A DNA stretch of 43,160 nucleotides, from contig CAZGCB010000009.1 in the NCBI GenBank assembly GCA_964524065.1, forward strand, positions 1 through 43,160, read 5' to 3'. The notes below the pieces were generated by a model. It saw only the letters and a list, made by a program, of their open reading frames with translations, was not told where the DNA came from and did no database searches. This document shows, piece by piece, positions 32,439 through 41,749 of this stretch; positions within the stretch are counted from its first letter, which is position 1; each line of letters starts with the position of its first letter. The position numbers and the translations under genes were made by a program. This DNA is from CAZADA01 sp964524065 (GTDB lineage Bacteria; Pseudomonadota; Alphaproteobacteria; Caulobacterales; Maricaulaceae).

Positions 32439-33818
32439 TCACGCCTCTTTCTCCGCGCTAAAGCCGCGGGCCTGAGCCGACGCCGGCCCCCAAACCAGAA
32501 TGACAACCACCAGCAGCGCAGCCGGGATCGCATAGGTGGCGGTGATCAGGAAAAACCACACATAACCGACCGCATCAGCCATCACGCCGGAGAAACCAGA
32601 GGCGAGCTTCGCGAAAAACGACCACATAAACGCAAAAAGCGCATATTGCGTCGCGGCGTTGGCCGGGTCCGTCAGGCCCGACATGTAGGCGATAAACACG
32701 GTGGTCACGAAACCGCCGGCGACATTGTCCGCCATGATCGCCACACTCAGCCGCAGCAAATCATCCGGCCCCGCGGTCGCAGCCAGCCAGGCATAGGCCG
32801 CATTGGTCGCCAGGGTGATCACTGCGCCGATGATCATGGCGCGCATAACCCCGAACCGCAGCGCCGCAGCCCCGCCGACAAACAAACCGACGATCGTCGC
32901 CGCCACGCCCGGTCCCGACTGAATGCCGCCCACAGCCGCTTTGGAATAGCCGATATCGGCATAAAGCGGCGAGGCCATCACCCCCATGGTGAAATCGCTG
33001 AGGCGATAGATGGCGAGCAGCACGGCCACAGCGACAAGCCACCAGCCCAGCCGCTGCGCCACTTGCACCGCCGGCTCCACCAACATGCGCGCCAGACGCA
33101 CCGCAAGATTGGCGTCGGTGAGGGCGCGCTTGGCCACCCGAGCCGGCTCGCGCACGAGCAACACCAACGTCCCGGTGACCGCCATGGCGGCCGCCATCAA
33201 CAAATACGCCGCGCCCCAGCTCGCCCACTCCGCCATGGCGAGTCCCAGTCCGGAGAAAATCAGCGCGCCGCGATACCCCAGAGAATAGGCCGCCGCCATG
33301 TTCGCCTGCATGTCTGACGGGGCCGACTCAATACGCCAGGCGTCAATGGAGATGTCTAACGTCGCGCCGGAAAAGGCGAGCAGCAGCGCCCCGATCGCCA
33401 CCAGCCCCAGTCCTTGGGCGGGATTGGCGTTGGCGAGCACGAACAATCCGACCGCTGTCCCGGCGATCGCCACCATCATCCAAGACCGCCGATGCCCAAC
33501 CCGCCCCGTCAGGCCGGGAATGGCGACACGATCCACCACGGGCGCCCAGATAAACTTGAACGAATAGGCGAAGGTCACCCAATAGAAAAAGCCGATGGTC
33601 GATCGGTCGACGCCTGATTCGCGCAACCAAAACGACAGTTTGGTGAACACCATGTAGAGCGGCAGCCCGGACGCAAAGCCGAGCATCACCATGCTCGCCA
33701 TCACTGGGCTAGCGTACACAGCGAGCCCCAGCCGCCATCCGCCGGCGCCGTCCGGCAGACCGCCAGCGCGATTGGCGGAGGACGGCGCGGCCGCGCCCGA
33801 AGGAGGGTCGGCGCTCAT
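32439..33818 (-). CDS. ampG: AmpG-like MFS transporter
   Basis: The 459-residue protein has 12 predicted transmembrane segments and AmpG features: GFASGLPLYMVFTKLSFWLRESGVDRSTIGFFYWV at the first two helices, FIWAPVVDRV, GHRRSW and SGATLDISIDAWRIE. AmpG imports anhydromuropeptides released from peptidoglycan for recycling. A 30-residue Pro/Ala-rich cytoplasmic start precedes the first helix. ATG 33818 has GAGGGG just upstream. It lies 7 nt after the hybrid kinase gene and is probably co-transcribed with it; a 178-nt gap separates it from mutS. Confidence 0.85.
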   Translation of the reverse strand: MSADPPSGAAAPSSANRAGGLPDGAGGWRLGLAVYASPVMASMVMLGFASGLPLYMVFTKLSFWLRESGVDRSTIGFFYWVTFAYSFKFIWAPVVDRVAIPGLTGRVGHRRSWMMVAIAGTAVGLFVLANANPAQGLGLVAIGALLLAFSGATLDISIDAWRIESAPSDMQANMAAAYSLGYRGALIFSGLGLAMAEWASWGAAYLLMAAAMAVTGTLVLLVREPARVAKRALTDANLAVRLARMLVEPAVQVAQRLGWWLVAVAVLLAIYRLSDFTMGVMASPLYADIGYSKAAVGGIQSGPGVAATIVGLFVGGAAALRFGVMRAMIIGAVITLATNAAYAWLAATAGPDDLLRLSVAIMADNVAGGFVTTVFIAYMSGLTDPANAATQYALFAFMWSFFAKLASGFSGVMADAVGYVWFFLITATYAIPAALLVVVILVWGPASAQARGFSAEKEA

Positions 33819-33825
33819 CGTCCCC

Positions 33826-35832
33826 TCACCACGATCGCGCACGTGTGGACGTCGCAGGCTCCCCTTGGGGCGCCCAACGCGCTAAGGCCGCCTCCAAAGC
33901 CGCCGCGCTGAGCGGCTTCACCAACACCTCATCCATGCCTGCGGCCAGGCACGCGGCGCGATCCTCCGCTAGGGGGTTGGCGGTGACGCCCAACACCGGC
34001 GCCCGCTGGGACGGCCCCTCGCTCCGGCGCAAGCGACGCGTCACCTCCAGCCCGTCCAAGCCCGGCAAGCGCATATCCATCAAAATCAAATCGAACCGCC
34101 GCATCTCAGCGGCCTCCAAACCGTCGCGGCCGTCACGCGCCTCGCTCACCGATGCGCCCAACCGGCTCAGCAAAGTGCGGGCGAGGAAGCGGTTCACATC
34201 ATCATCCTCCACCAACAGGACATGCGCACGCGGCGGGCCGGACGCCCCCGCCTCCGCTAGCCCCAACGCTCGATCGCCGCGAAGGCCGGCCCCCTCATCC
34301 GCAGAGCGGCGCCGGTCAGGCGCGCTTGCGCCGTCGCGCCGGTCGGCGGCGGCCCGCGGCGTGCGCGCCCAAGAACGCTCAACCGCGTGATCCAAGGCGC
34401 GCTCCACCGGCCGCGGCGGGCGCAGCACCTCCGCCAAAGCGGCGAGGGACACCGGCTTGCTCAAGACCGCTCCATAGCCATCCAAACCCAGGGCGGCGGG
34501 CTCCTCCGCGCCAACGCGGTCGGACAGCAGCACCCCGCCCAAATGTCCGGGCGACACGCGATCGGCCCATGGCGCGTCCACCACCAGCCGCCGATTGCGC
34601 GCCGCCTCCTGCGCGTCCACGGGGCTCGCAATCGCCACGGCCTCGGCCCCGAGCGCATTCAGCATCCGGGTCAGCGCGCGGCGCGTGAACCGATCCGGCG
34701 AGGCCGTCGCCACCCGCACGCCCGCCAACCAATCCGGCGCAAAGAGCGGTTCCGGCGACGCGGCGCGCACCGCCAAACGCACCCAAAACCGCGCCCCAGC
34801 GCCGGGGACGTTTTCAAAGCCGATGGAGCCGCCCATGGCGGCCGACAACCGTTGCGCAATCGCCAAGCCGAGGCCCGCCCCCTCGCGCGGCGCGCCACGC
34901 CCCTCCAGGCGCACAAAAGCTTGGAACACCGCCTCACGCTTTTCCTCCGGCACGCCGGGGCCCGTGTCCTCCACCACGATGCGCATGCCGCCAAAGCCCG
35001 CCTTGGCCGCATCTTGGGCGCCGTCCTCGCCCGCCATCGCTTCCAGTCCGATGGACACGCCGCCCTCATCGGTGAATTTCAAAGCATTGCCGGTCAGGTT
35101 CAAAATGATCTGCCGCACCCGCCCTGCATCGAGCTCCAGCGCCGCCGGCAAAGCCGGATCGACCCACAGCGCCAGGGTCAGCCCCTTGCGGCGCGCTTGC
35201 GGCGCCAGCCATTCCGCCACCTCTGACGCCAGCTGCGCCACATTGGTGGGGTGCGGCGACAGCGCAAAGGCGCCCGCCTCCAAGCGCGCCAAATCCAGCG
35301 TGTCATCCACCAATTTGAGCAAATGGCGCCCGCCCGCGCGCAACGCCTCCACATAAGAGCCCTGCGCCCCTGTCAGCGGCGTATCCGCCAAGACATCCGC
35401 CAAGCCCAACATGCCCGCCGCCGGCGTGCGCAGCTCATGCGTGATCATGGCGAACACCGCCTCACGATCGCGCACCCGCTGCTCGGCCGCGCTGCGGTCT
35501 TCCTCCAAGGCGGTTTGGGCCGCCAAGCGCGCGGTGACATCCCGGCCGATGGCGACAGAGCCGCCATCGGGCAGCCGCGTCTCCTCCCATTCCACATCCA
35601 TGGGCCCATTGACGGTGCGCAAAGGCCCTGTGGCGCGCCATCGCCCATCCACCCCGGCGGCCGCGCTGTCCTCAAACATGATCGAGCCTAAAGCACGGCC
35701 GATCCAATCCTCGCGTCGGCCGCCAAACGCCCGCAACACCGCGCCATTGACGTACGTGATGCGGCGATCAGCGGCGCGCATCACGATCAAATCTCCCATC
35801 GCATCCAGCGCGGCGGCGATCGCATCGTCCAT
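33826..35832 (-). CDS. hybrid sensor histidine kinase with C-terminal receiver
   Basis: The 668-residue protein has no membrane segment. Order: PAS domain (about 5-100, ADRRITYVNGAVLRAFGG), HisKA with phospho-acceptor His132 in FAMITHELRTP, HATPase_c (LTGNALKFTDEGG N-box, VVEDTGPGVPEEK and GAGLGLAIAQRL G-boxes), a middle region of receiver-like length that lacks the usual acidic pair, and a canonical receiver from about residue 537 (LLVEDDD, phospho-acceptor Asp586 in LMDMRLPG, Lys639 in VLVKPL). It therefore should autophosphorylate and pass phosphate to its own receiver and perhaps to a separate Hpt protein. Signal and output are unknown. The ampG-like gene follows closely. Confidence 0.9.
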   Translation of the reverse strand: MDDAIAAALDAMGDLIVMRAADRRITYVNGAVLRAFGGRREDWIGRALGSIMFEDSAAAGVDGRWRATGPLRTVNGPMDVEWEETRLPDGGSVAIGRDVTARLAAQTALEEDRSAAEQRVRDREAVFAMITHELRTPAAGMLGLADVLADTPLTGAQGSYVEALRAGGRHLLKLVDDTLDLARLEAGAFALSPHPTNVAQLASEVAEWLAPQARRKGLTLALWVDPALPAALELDAGRVRQIILNLTGNALKFTDEGGVSIGLEAMAGEDGAQDAAKAGFGGMRIVVEDTGPGVPEEKREAVFQAFVRLEGRGAPREGAGLGLAIAQRLSAAMGGSIGFENVPGAGARFWVRLAVRAASPEPLFAPDWLAGVRVATASPDRFTRRALTRMLNALGAEAVAIASPVDAQEAARNRRLVVDAPWADRVSPGHLGGVLLSDRVGAEEPAALGLDGYGAVLSKPVSLAALAEVLRPPRPVERALDHAVERSWARTPRAAADRRDGASAPDRRRSADEGAGLRGDRALGLAEAGASGPPRAHVLLVEDDDVNRFLARTLLSRLGASVSEARDGRDGLEAAEMRRFDLILMDMRLPGLDGLEVTRRLRRSEGPSQRAPVLGVTANPLAEDRAACLAAGMDEVLVKPLSAAALEAALARWAPQGEPATSTRARSW

Positions 35833-35906
35833 CGGGTCCTACTCCGGCTCCAACCGCCGCGTGTCGACGCGCCGGCGCCCCCCGATCGCCCAAATATTAC
35901 GGCAGA

Positions 35907-37469
35907 CTAGGGAACGCCCATCGCCGGCACGCTCTGGCGACGACGTAAACTCAACGCTTCGGCCACATGACGGCGCAGCACTCCATCACATCCGTCCAAA
36001 TCTGCAACCGTTCGCGCAACGCGCAACACCCGGTGATACCCGCGTGCGGTGAGCGCAAACCGTTCCGCCGCCTTGGCGAGGAGATCGCGGCCAGCAGCGT
36101 CGGGCGCCGCCCAAGGCTCCAACACCGCCATGGGCGTTTCACCATTAAGAATCCGACCGTTCACGGCGTCGCCCGCCCCGTCTCCACCGGCTCCGCCGCG
36201 GGCGCGATCGGCCTGCACCCGCCGCGCTTGCGCCACCCGCGCAGCGGCCTCCGCCGTGCCTTCAGAAGCCGCAGGCAGCAAGAGATCCGTGGCTGTAACG
36301 GCGGGCACGTCGAGTTGAATATCCAGCCGGTCCATCAGCGGTCCGGAAATGCGCGCCTGGTAATCGACGGCGCAACGCGCTCCACGACGGCAGGCGACGC
36401 CGTCCGCCCCGCCGGCGCCCCCGCAACGGCAGGGATTCATGGCGGCGATCAGCTGAAAGCGCGCCGGATATGTGACATGTCGCGCCGCCCGCGCAACGGT
36501 GACTTTACCGGTCTCCAGCGGCTGACGCAGGGCATCCAAAACTTGTGGATGAAATTCTGGCAGCTCGTCCAAAAACAGCACCCCGCGATGGGCGAGGGAA
36601 ATCTCCCCCGGCTGCGCCCGCGCCCCGCCGCCCACCAGGGCAGCCATGCTGGCGCTGTGATGGGGCGCGCGAAAGGGCCGCGTGCGGCTTAATCGCCCAC
36701 GCTCCAGCAAGCCGGCCACCGAGTGGATCATGCTGGTTTCCAAAAGTTCGCGCGGATCCAAAGGTGGCAGCAGCCCGGGCGCCCGCTCCGCCAGCATGGA
36801 TTTGCCCGCGCCGGGCGGGCCGACCATCAGGAGATTGTGACCGCCGGCCGCTGCCACCTCCAACGCCCGTTTGGCCACTTCCTGCCCGCGCACATCGCGC
36901 AAATCGGGAACGGCTTCAGCCTCCGCCAAGGTCGCGCCCGCAGGCGCCGCCAAGGTTTGCGAACCCCGCACATGATTCATCAACGCCATGAGAGAGGCCG
37001 GCGCCCAAATCTCCAAATCCGCGCCGGCCCACCGCGCTTCAGGCCCACACGCCTGGGGGCAGATGAGCGTTTTGCCCGCCGCTTGCGCCGCCATCGCCGC
37101 CGGCAGCGTCCCCGCCACCGGGGCCACAGCCCCATCCAAGCCCAATTCACCCAACGCCACACAATTGCGAAACGCATCCCCCGGCGCCGCACCAATGGCG
37201 GCCAGAACCCCTAAGGCGATGGGCAAATCATAATGCGCCCCCTCCTTCGGCAAATCGGCGGGCGCCAGATTGACCACGATGCGCTCGCTGGGCAGCGCCA
37301 AGCCGATGCCGGCGAACGCGCCGCGCACCCGTTCACGGCTCTCCGCCACCGCCTTATCCGCCAGCCCGACAATGGAAAACGCCGGCAACCCACCCGTCAG
37401 CTGCACCTGCACCGAAACAAGCCGCGCCTCAGCCCCCTCAAACGCCACTGTCGCAATGCGCGCGCCCAT
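35907..37469 (-). CDS. comM: YifB/ComM family Mg-chelatase-like AAA+ ATPase
   Basis: ComM is a hexameric helicase that promotes branch migration during natural transformation; the family is widespread. The N-terminal Lon-protease-like fold begins MGARIATVAFEGAEARLVSVQV. The AAA+ domain has Walker A GPPGAGKS at residues 217-224 and Walker B-type GVLFLDELPEF. A cysteine cluster NPCRCGG...CRRGARC follows, and the Mg_chelatase_C region ends the protein (TARGYHRVLRVARTVADLDG). ATG 37469 (520 residues) has GGGAG 7 nt upstream and a normal family start; ATG 37493 lacks one. Confidence 0.93.
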   Translation of the reverse strand: MGARIATVAFEGAEARLVSVQVQLTGGLPAFSIVGLADKAVAESRERVRGAFAGIGLALPSERIVVNLAPADLPKEGAHYDLPIALGVLAAIGAAPGDAFRNCVALGELGLDGAVAPVAGTLPAAMAAQAAGKTLICPQACGPEARWAGADLEIWAPASLMALMNHVRGSQTLAAPAGATLAEAEAVPDLRDVRGQEVAKRALEVAAAGGHNLLMVGPPGAGKSMLAERAPGLLPPLDPRELLETSMIHSVAGLLERGRLSRTRPFRAPHHSASMAALVGGGARAQPGEISLAHRGVLFLDELPEFHPQVLDALRQPLETGKVTVARAARHVTYPARFQLIAAMNPCRCGGAGGADGVACRRGARCAVDYQARISGPLMDRLDIQLDVPAVTATDLLLPAASEGTAEAAARVAQARRVQADRARGGAGGDGAGDAVNGRILNGETPMAVLEPWAAPDAAGRDLLAKAAERFALTARGYHRVLRVARTVADLDGCDGVLRRHVAEALSLRRRQSVPAMGVP

Positions 37470-37557
37470 ATCCCGCTCCCGCCCCGCCTTCATCGCGACG
37501 ATCTTAGCAGAGCTAAAGCGCAAAACAAGAACAAAATACAAACAACAAGATGGGAAC

Positions 37558-37962
37558 CTAGCCCTCTTCCGGCTCCGGCCGCCAGGCGTCGCGCAGATGG
37601 AAGGGCAAGGACCGTGGCGCAATCACCACCACATCAAAACGCATGGGCGTACTTTGCGAGCGCCCCGCCAGCCAGGCGGCGCCCGCACGGCTGAGGCGAC
37701 GTTGGGCTGAGCGGCTCACCGCGATAAGCCCCGCACCGCGTTCAGGCCGCGCCTTCACCTCAACAAAAACGGTGACGCCGCCGCGGCGCGCGACAATGTC
37801 GATTTCCCCCACTGGCGTACGCGCGCGCCGATCGAGGATCTGATAGCCCTTCAGCTGAAGCCACAGAGCCGCGGCCCCTTCGCCGCGCCGGCCGCGCCGC
37901 TCAGCGCGGCGGCGCTCAGAAGCACCACGCCCGCCCCCATCTTTTCGACTCGTATCGCGCAT
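37558..37962 (-). CDS. yraN: YraN family protein (UPF0102)
   Basis: This 134-residue protein has the endonuclease-like UPF0102 fold: GEGAAALWLQLKGYQILDRRART, then GEIDIVARRGGVTVFVEVKAR, matching the (D/E)-ExK pattern of restriction-like nucleases, and a C-terminal RFDVVVI strand. Its cellular role is not established. The N-terminal 25 residues are basic. ATG 37962 has GAGGGG 8 nt upstream; GTG 37971 is less likely. It follows rsmI on the same strand with a gap of about a dozen nt. Confidence 0.93.
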   Translation of the reverse strand: MRDTSRKDGGGRGASERRRAERRGRRGEGAAALWLQLKGYQILDRRARTPVGEIDIVARRGGVTVFVEVKARPERGAGLIAVSRSAQRRLSRAGAAWLAGRSQSTPMRFDVVVIAPRSLPFHLRDAWRPEPEEG

Positions 37963-37974
37963 GCCCGACACCCC

Positions 37975-38868
37975 TCACTGCGCCTGCTTGACGGCCAAGG
38001 CCCGCGCGTACACGTCCCGCCGCGCCCAACCGCTGGCCTGACTCACCTCGGCGGCGGCGTCTTTCACGCTCAGCTGGGCCAAACAGTCGCGCAAGGCGGC
38101 ATCCACCCGCGCGTCATCCCAGGGCGCAGCATCCGGCGGGCCCGCCAAAAGCACAAGCTCGCCCTTCGGCGCGCCCTCCGCTGCGAGCTGCGCCGCAAGC
38201 TCGTCGAGGGGCGCACGACGCACCTCCTCGAAGGCCTTGGTGAGCTCGCGCGCCAAAGCCGCCGGTCGCGGGCCGAGGATGGCCGCCATATCCGCCACGC
38301 TCGCCGCCACGCGCGAGCCCGCCTCAAAGAACACCAACGTGGCTGGAACACTGGCGAGCGCCTCCAGCGCCGCCCGCCTTGCCTGCGGTTTCTGTGGGAG
38401 AAAGCCCGCAAACAAAAACCGATCTGTCGGCAGCCCGGCCGCCACCAGCGCCGCCAAGGGGGCTGAGGCGCCCGGAATCGGATGCACGGTCACGCCGGCA
38501 GCCAACGCGTCTTGCACCAGTTTGTAACCGGGATCCGACACCAAGGGCGTGCCCGCGTCGCTGATCAACGCCATCACAGCCCCCTCAACCAGACGTGCGA
38601 CCAGCCCTGGCCGCACCATGGCCGCATTGTGCTCATGATAAGCGGTCAGCGTCGCCTGCACGCCATGGGCGTCGAGCAAAATGCGGCTGGTGCGGGTGTC
38701 TTCGGCCAACACCACATCCGCCGCGCCGAGCACGTCCAGCGCGCGCAGCGTAATGTCACGGAGATTGCCGATGGGTGTGGACACCACATACAGCCCCGGG
38801 GCCAACGCTTGCGAAGGGGAGGCGGGCTGCCTAGTCTGCGCGCGTGAGGACACGGTGAGGGCTCCCAT
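37975..38868 (-). CDS. rsmI: 16S rRNA (cytidine1402-2'-O)-methyltransferase RsmI
   Basis: RsmI 2'-O-methylates C1402 in the decoding centre of 16S rRNA. The tetrapyrrole-methylase fold is evident: LYVVSTPIGNLRDITLRALDVL, EDTRTSRILLDAHG, ISDAGTPLVSDPG and GASAPLAALVAAGLPTDRFLFAGFLP. ATG 38868 gives 297 residues, but GTG 38853 has a better ribosome binding site (GGGAG at 8 nt). The start codon overlaps that of the divergent LpoA-like gene, so its promoter must lie inside that gene or further back. Confidence 0.95.
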   Translation of the reverse strand: MGALTVSSRAQTRQPASPSQALAPGLYVVSTPIGNLRDITLRALDVLGAADVVLAEDTRTSRILLDAHGVQATLTAYHEHNAAMVRPGLVARLVEGAVMALISDAGTPLVSDPGYKLVQDALAAGVTVHPIPGASAPLAALVAAGLPTDRFLFAGFLPQKPQARRAALEALASVPATLVFFEAGSRVAASVADMAAILGPRPAALARELTKAFEEVRRAPLDELAAQLAAEGAPKGELVLLAGPPDAAPWDDARVDAALRDCLAQLSVKDAAAEVSQASGWARRDVYARALAVKQAQ

Positions 38869-40492
38869 GGACAGCGTTGGAGTGAACCGCGAAAGCCGTC
38901 GCAAGCCAAGGCTTTCACGGTCCGCAAGCGTGCAAGAACGCCGCCCCCGGCGTCCGTGGGCGCGCGCAACAGTCGCCCTGGGTATGGCGTCCCTGCTCGC
39001 GGCATGCGCCAGCGGGCCGGTGCTGGATCCCATCGATCCGCGTGGTGTTGGCGTCAGCGCGCCCATCGACGAAGAAGTATCGCGCGAGCGCCGCCGCCGC
39101 GGGGTCGACCTCACCCCGCCCCACGCCGCCGATCGCGCCGATCAGCTGGTGCGCGTAGCCTTGCTGCTGCCCTTCTCCAGCTCGCGCAACGCCGCGCGCG
39201 CCGAAGCCGACGCCATGTTCAAAGCGGCCCAGCTGTCCCTGTTTGAGCGTGGCCATGACAACATCCTGCTCATCCCCAAGGACACCGCCGGCACGGCGGC
39301 CGGCGCGCGCGCCGCGGCCCGCTCGGCGGTGGATGACGGGGCGGACGTTTTGCTCGGCCCGCTGTTCAGCCTCGGGGTGGAAGCGGCCGCCGCCGCCATT
39401 GATGTGGAGGACACTCCCATCATCGCCTTTTCCAATGACCGCACGGCCGCCGGCAGCGGCGCCTTCCTCATGGGCCTCGCGCCCGAGGATGAAGTGCAGC
39501 GTCTGGTGGAGTACGCCCTGCGCCAGGGCTTGCGCCGCTTCTCCGCCCTCGCGCCGGACAACCGCTATGGCCAGCGTGTGCGCGATGCGCTGAACGTCAC
39601 CGCGATCCAGTATGGCGGCGAATTGTCGGACTATGCGCTCTATCCGCCCAACGCCAGCGCTGAAGCGCTGACCCGTCCCGCCCGCACGTTGGCCAAATAT
39701 GACGCGCGCCTGGCCTACAATGAGGCCCGCAGCGAGGAACCGGAGGAGCCGCTGCCGGCCCCCACGCCGACACCGCAGGTGTTTGTCGCGGCCGATGGCA
39801 CGGTTCAAACGCGCTATGTGACGCCGCGTGTCGGCTTTGATGTCGGCTATGACGCGATCCTGCTGCCGACCGGCGGGGTGCAGCTGCTCACCCTCGCGCC
39901 GCTCATGCCCTATTATGATGTGGACCCGCGCCAAGTGCGCTTTATGGGCACCAGCCAATGGCGCGATGAACGCGTGCTTGAAGAGCCGGCGCTGCAGCGC
40001 GGCTGGTTCGTCGACACCGATCCCGGCCAACGCCGCGCCTTCGAAGTCTCCTATGGCCGCACCTATGGCGAGGAGCCCAGCCGGCTGTCCAGCTTAGCCT
40101 ATGACGCCATGACGCTGGTGTCGTTCCTCACCGACCCACGCCGCACCGACACTCGGAGCGGCGGCCGCCACTCCGGCTTGAGCCGCGCCTCCATCACCCG
40201 AGAGTCCGGCTTCTTCGGGGTGGACGGAATTTTCCGCTTTGGCGAAGACGGCTTGGTCCAGCGCGGCTTAGCCATCTTGCAAATCCGCAATGGCGAGTTC
40301 CGCGTGCTGGAGCCGGCGCCGCGCAGCTTTGACGAAATCCTCGCCCGTCCCCGGCCCTTGGTGAGCGATCCCCGCTTCATCAATCCGAACGCGGGCCTGC
40401 CGGGGCAGCAGAACCAACCGCCGACAAACGCCCGCCCGCCCACTGGCGCCACCCGCACCGGGCCGGACGGGATACCGCGCCCGACGTACTGA
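38867..40492 (+). CDS. penicillin-binding protein activator, LpoA-like lipoprotein
   Basis: The 541-residue protein has a long basic N-terminus, then a lipoprotein signal ending in LLAAC with acylated Cys47. The mature part is a periplasmic-binding type I fold: VRVALLLPFSSSRNAARAEADAMFKAAQLSLFERG, DDGADVLLGPLFSLGVEAAA, RFSALAPDNRYGQRVRDAL and RLSSLAYDAMTLVSFL. That matches the C-terminal domain of LpoA, the outer-membrane activator of PBP1A, without the N-terminal TPR part of E. coli LpoA. Neighbours rsmI and yraN match the enterobacterial yraL-yraM-yraN locus, which supports the call. GAGG lies 6 nt before ATG 38867. A Pro/Gln/Thr-rich tail ends the protein. Confidence 0.87.
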   Translation: MDSVGVNRESRRKPRLSRSASVQERRPRRPWARATVALGMASLLAACASGPVLDPIDPRGVGVSAPIDEEVSRERRRRGVDLTPPHAADRADQLVRVALLLPFSSSRNAARAEADAMFKAAQLSLFERGHDNILLIPKDTAGTAAGARAAARSAVDDGADVLLGPLFSLGVEAAAAAIDVEDTPIIAFSNDRTAAGSGAFLMGLAPEDEVQRLVEYALRQGLRRFSALAPDNRYGQRVRDALNVTAIQYGGELSDYALYPPNASAEALTRPARTLAKYDARLAYNEARSEEPEEPLPAPTPTPQVFVAADGTVQTRYVTPRVGFDVGYDAILLPTGGVQLLTLAPLMPYYDVDPRQVRFMGTSQWRDERVLEEPALQRGWFVDTDPGQRRAFEVSYGRTYGEEPSRLSSLAYDAMTLVSFLTDPRRTDTRSGGRHSGLSRASITRESGFFGVDGIFRFGEDGLVQRGLAILQIRNGEFRVLEPAPRSFDEILARPRPLVSDPRFINPNAGLPGQQNQPPTNARPPTGATRTGPDGIPRPTY

Positions 40493-40516
40493 TCCGCCAC
40501 CGCCGCAGCGCCCGCC

Positions 40517-41749
40517 TTAGCCGGCGTTTGCAAGACGATCCGGGCGGGCGATGGCGTTCAGCACCTCCAAGGCGATGCGATCCGTCAGCGCCGCCTGCGC
40601 CCGCGGTACGACCAACCGCCCCCCGCAACGCGTCAGCAGCCCGTCGCCCTCCAGCACCGCCACAGCAGTCTCGTCCAGCCTGACGCCGAACGCCGCCTGC
40701 AGCGCCGCAAAATCCAAGCCTTCCGCCAGCCGCAGCCCCATCAGCACCGCTTCATCCAGTTGCGCCCCCGGCGCGATCGCCTCCTCGCGCACCACGCCCC
40801 AGCCCTGAGCCGCCACCGCCGCGATATAGTCCGCCGGCCGCCGCGCCGCCTCCGTGGCGGTGCGAGCCCCGCCCAGCGCCCCAATCCGCCCATGGGCGCC
40901 CGGCCCCACGCCGACCCATTCGCGCGACCGCCAGTAGAGCAAATTATGCTGGGAGTGATGAGCTTTCGGGCGCCCATCGCCCGCCGACCGCGCATGGTTC
41001 GACACCTCATAGGCCGGATAGCCGGCGGCCGCGGTCAGCTCCTGTGTCAGGCCATAAAAGTCCGCCGCCGCGTCCGGCGTGGGCGGGGTCAGCTGACCGC
41101 GCTCCACACGCTTGGCGAACGCCGTCCCCGGCTCAATGGTCAGCTGATAGAGCGACAGATGCGTCGCCCCCAAAGCCAGCGCCTCGCCCAATTCCGCGCC
41201 CCATCGCGCCAGGCTTTGCCCCTCGCGCGCATATATCAGATCCAGCGTCACCTCAGGGAATGCGGCCGCCGCCAGCGCGACCGCACGGCGCGCCGCCGCT
41301 GCATCATGGGCGCGGCCCAACGCCGTCAACGCCCCATCCTCCAGCGCCTGCACGCCCAACGACAGCCGCGTGACCCCCGCCGCCCGCAGCGCCGCGAAAT
41401 AGGCCGGATCCGCGTCCTCGGGATTGGCCTCCAGCGACACCTCTGCCCCGGCCGACAGGCCGAAGGCCGCCTCCACCGCCGCCAGCACCCCGGCGACGTC
41501 GTCCGGTGTTAGGAGGGAGGGGGTGCCGCCGCCGAAAAACACGCTGTCCGCCGGCGCTAGCCGCCCCAACGCCGCCATACGCTCAGCCCAACCGGGCATG
41601 TCCGCCGCGATCGCAGCCAGCAACGCCGCGCGATCACGCCCGCGATCGCGATACACATTAAAGTCGCAATAGGGACAGATCGCCGCGCAATAGGGCCAAT
41701 GGACGTAGACGCCAAGACGCGGGTCGTCTGGAGGCGCCGCCGCGCTCAT
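40517..41749 (-). CDS. hemW: radical SAM heme chaperone HemW
   Basis: HemW (formerly called HemN-like coproporphyrinogen oxidase) is a radical-SAM protein that inserts heme into target proteins. The 4Fe-4S site CAAICPYC has Cys21, Cys25 and Cys28 (CxxxCxxC) and lacks the additional cysteine of true HemN. FFGGGTPSLL and LGVQALEDGALTALGRAHD are family signatures, and a C-terminal HemN_C domain is present. The ATG overlaps the rdgB stop by 4 nt (ATGA), so the two are coupled. The usual alphaproteobacterial order rph-rdgB-hemW is kept except for the inserted XRE gene. Confidence 0.95.
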   Translation of the reverse strand: MSAAAPPDDPRLGVYVHWPYCAAICPYCDFNVYRDRGRDRAALLAAIAADMPGWAERMAALGRLAPADSVFFGGGTPSLLTPDDVAGVLAAVEAAFGLSAGAEVSLEANPEDADPAYFAALRAAGVTRLSLGVQALEDGALTALGRAHDAAAARRAVALAAAAFPEVTLDLIYAREGQSLARWGAELGEALALGATHLSLYQLTIEPGTAFAKRVERGQLTPPTPDAAADFYGLTQELTAAAGYPAYEVSNHARSAGDGRPKAHHSQHNLLYWRSREWVGVGPGAHGRIGALGGARTATEAARRPADYIAAVAAQGWGVVREEAIAPGAQLDEAVLMGLRLAEGLDFAALQAAFGVRLDETAVAVLEGDGLLTRCGGRLVVPRAQAALTDRIALEVLNAIARPDRLANAG

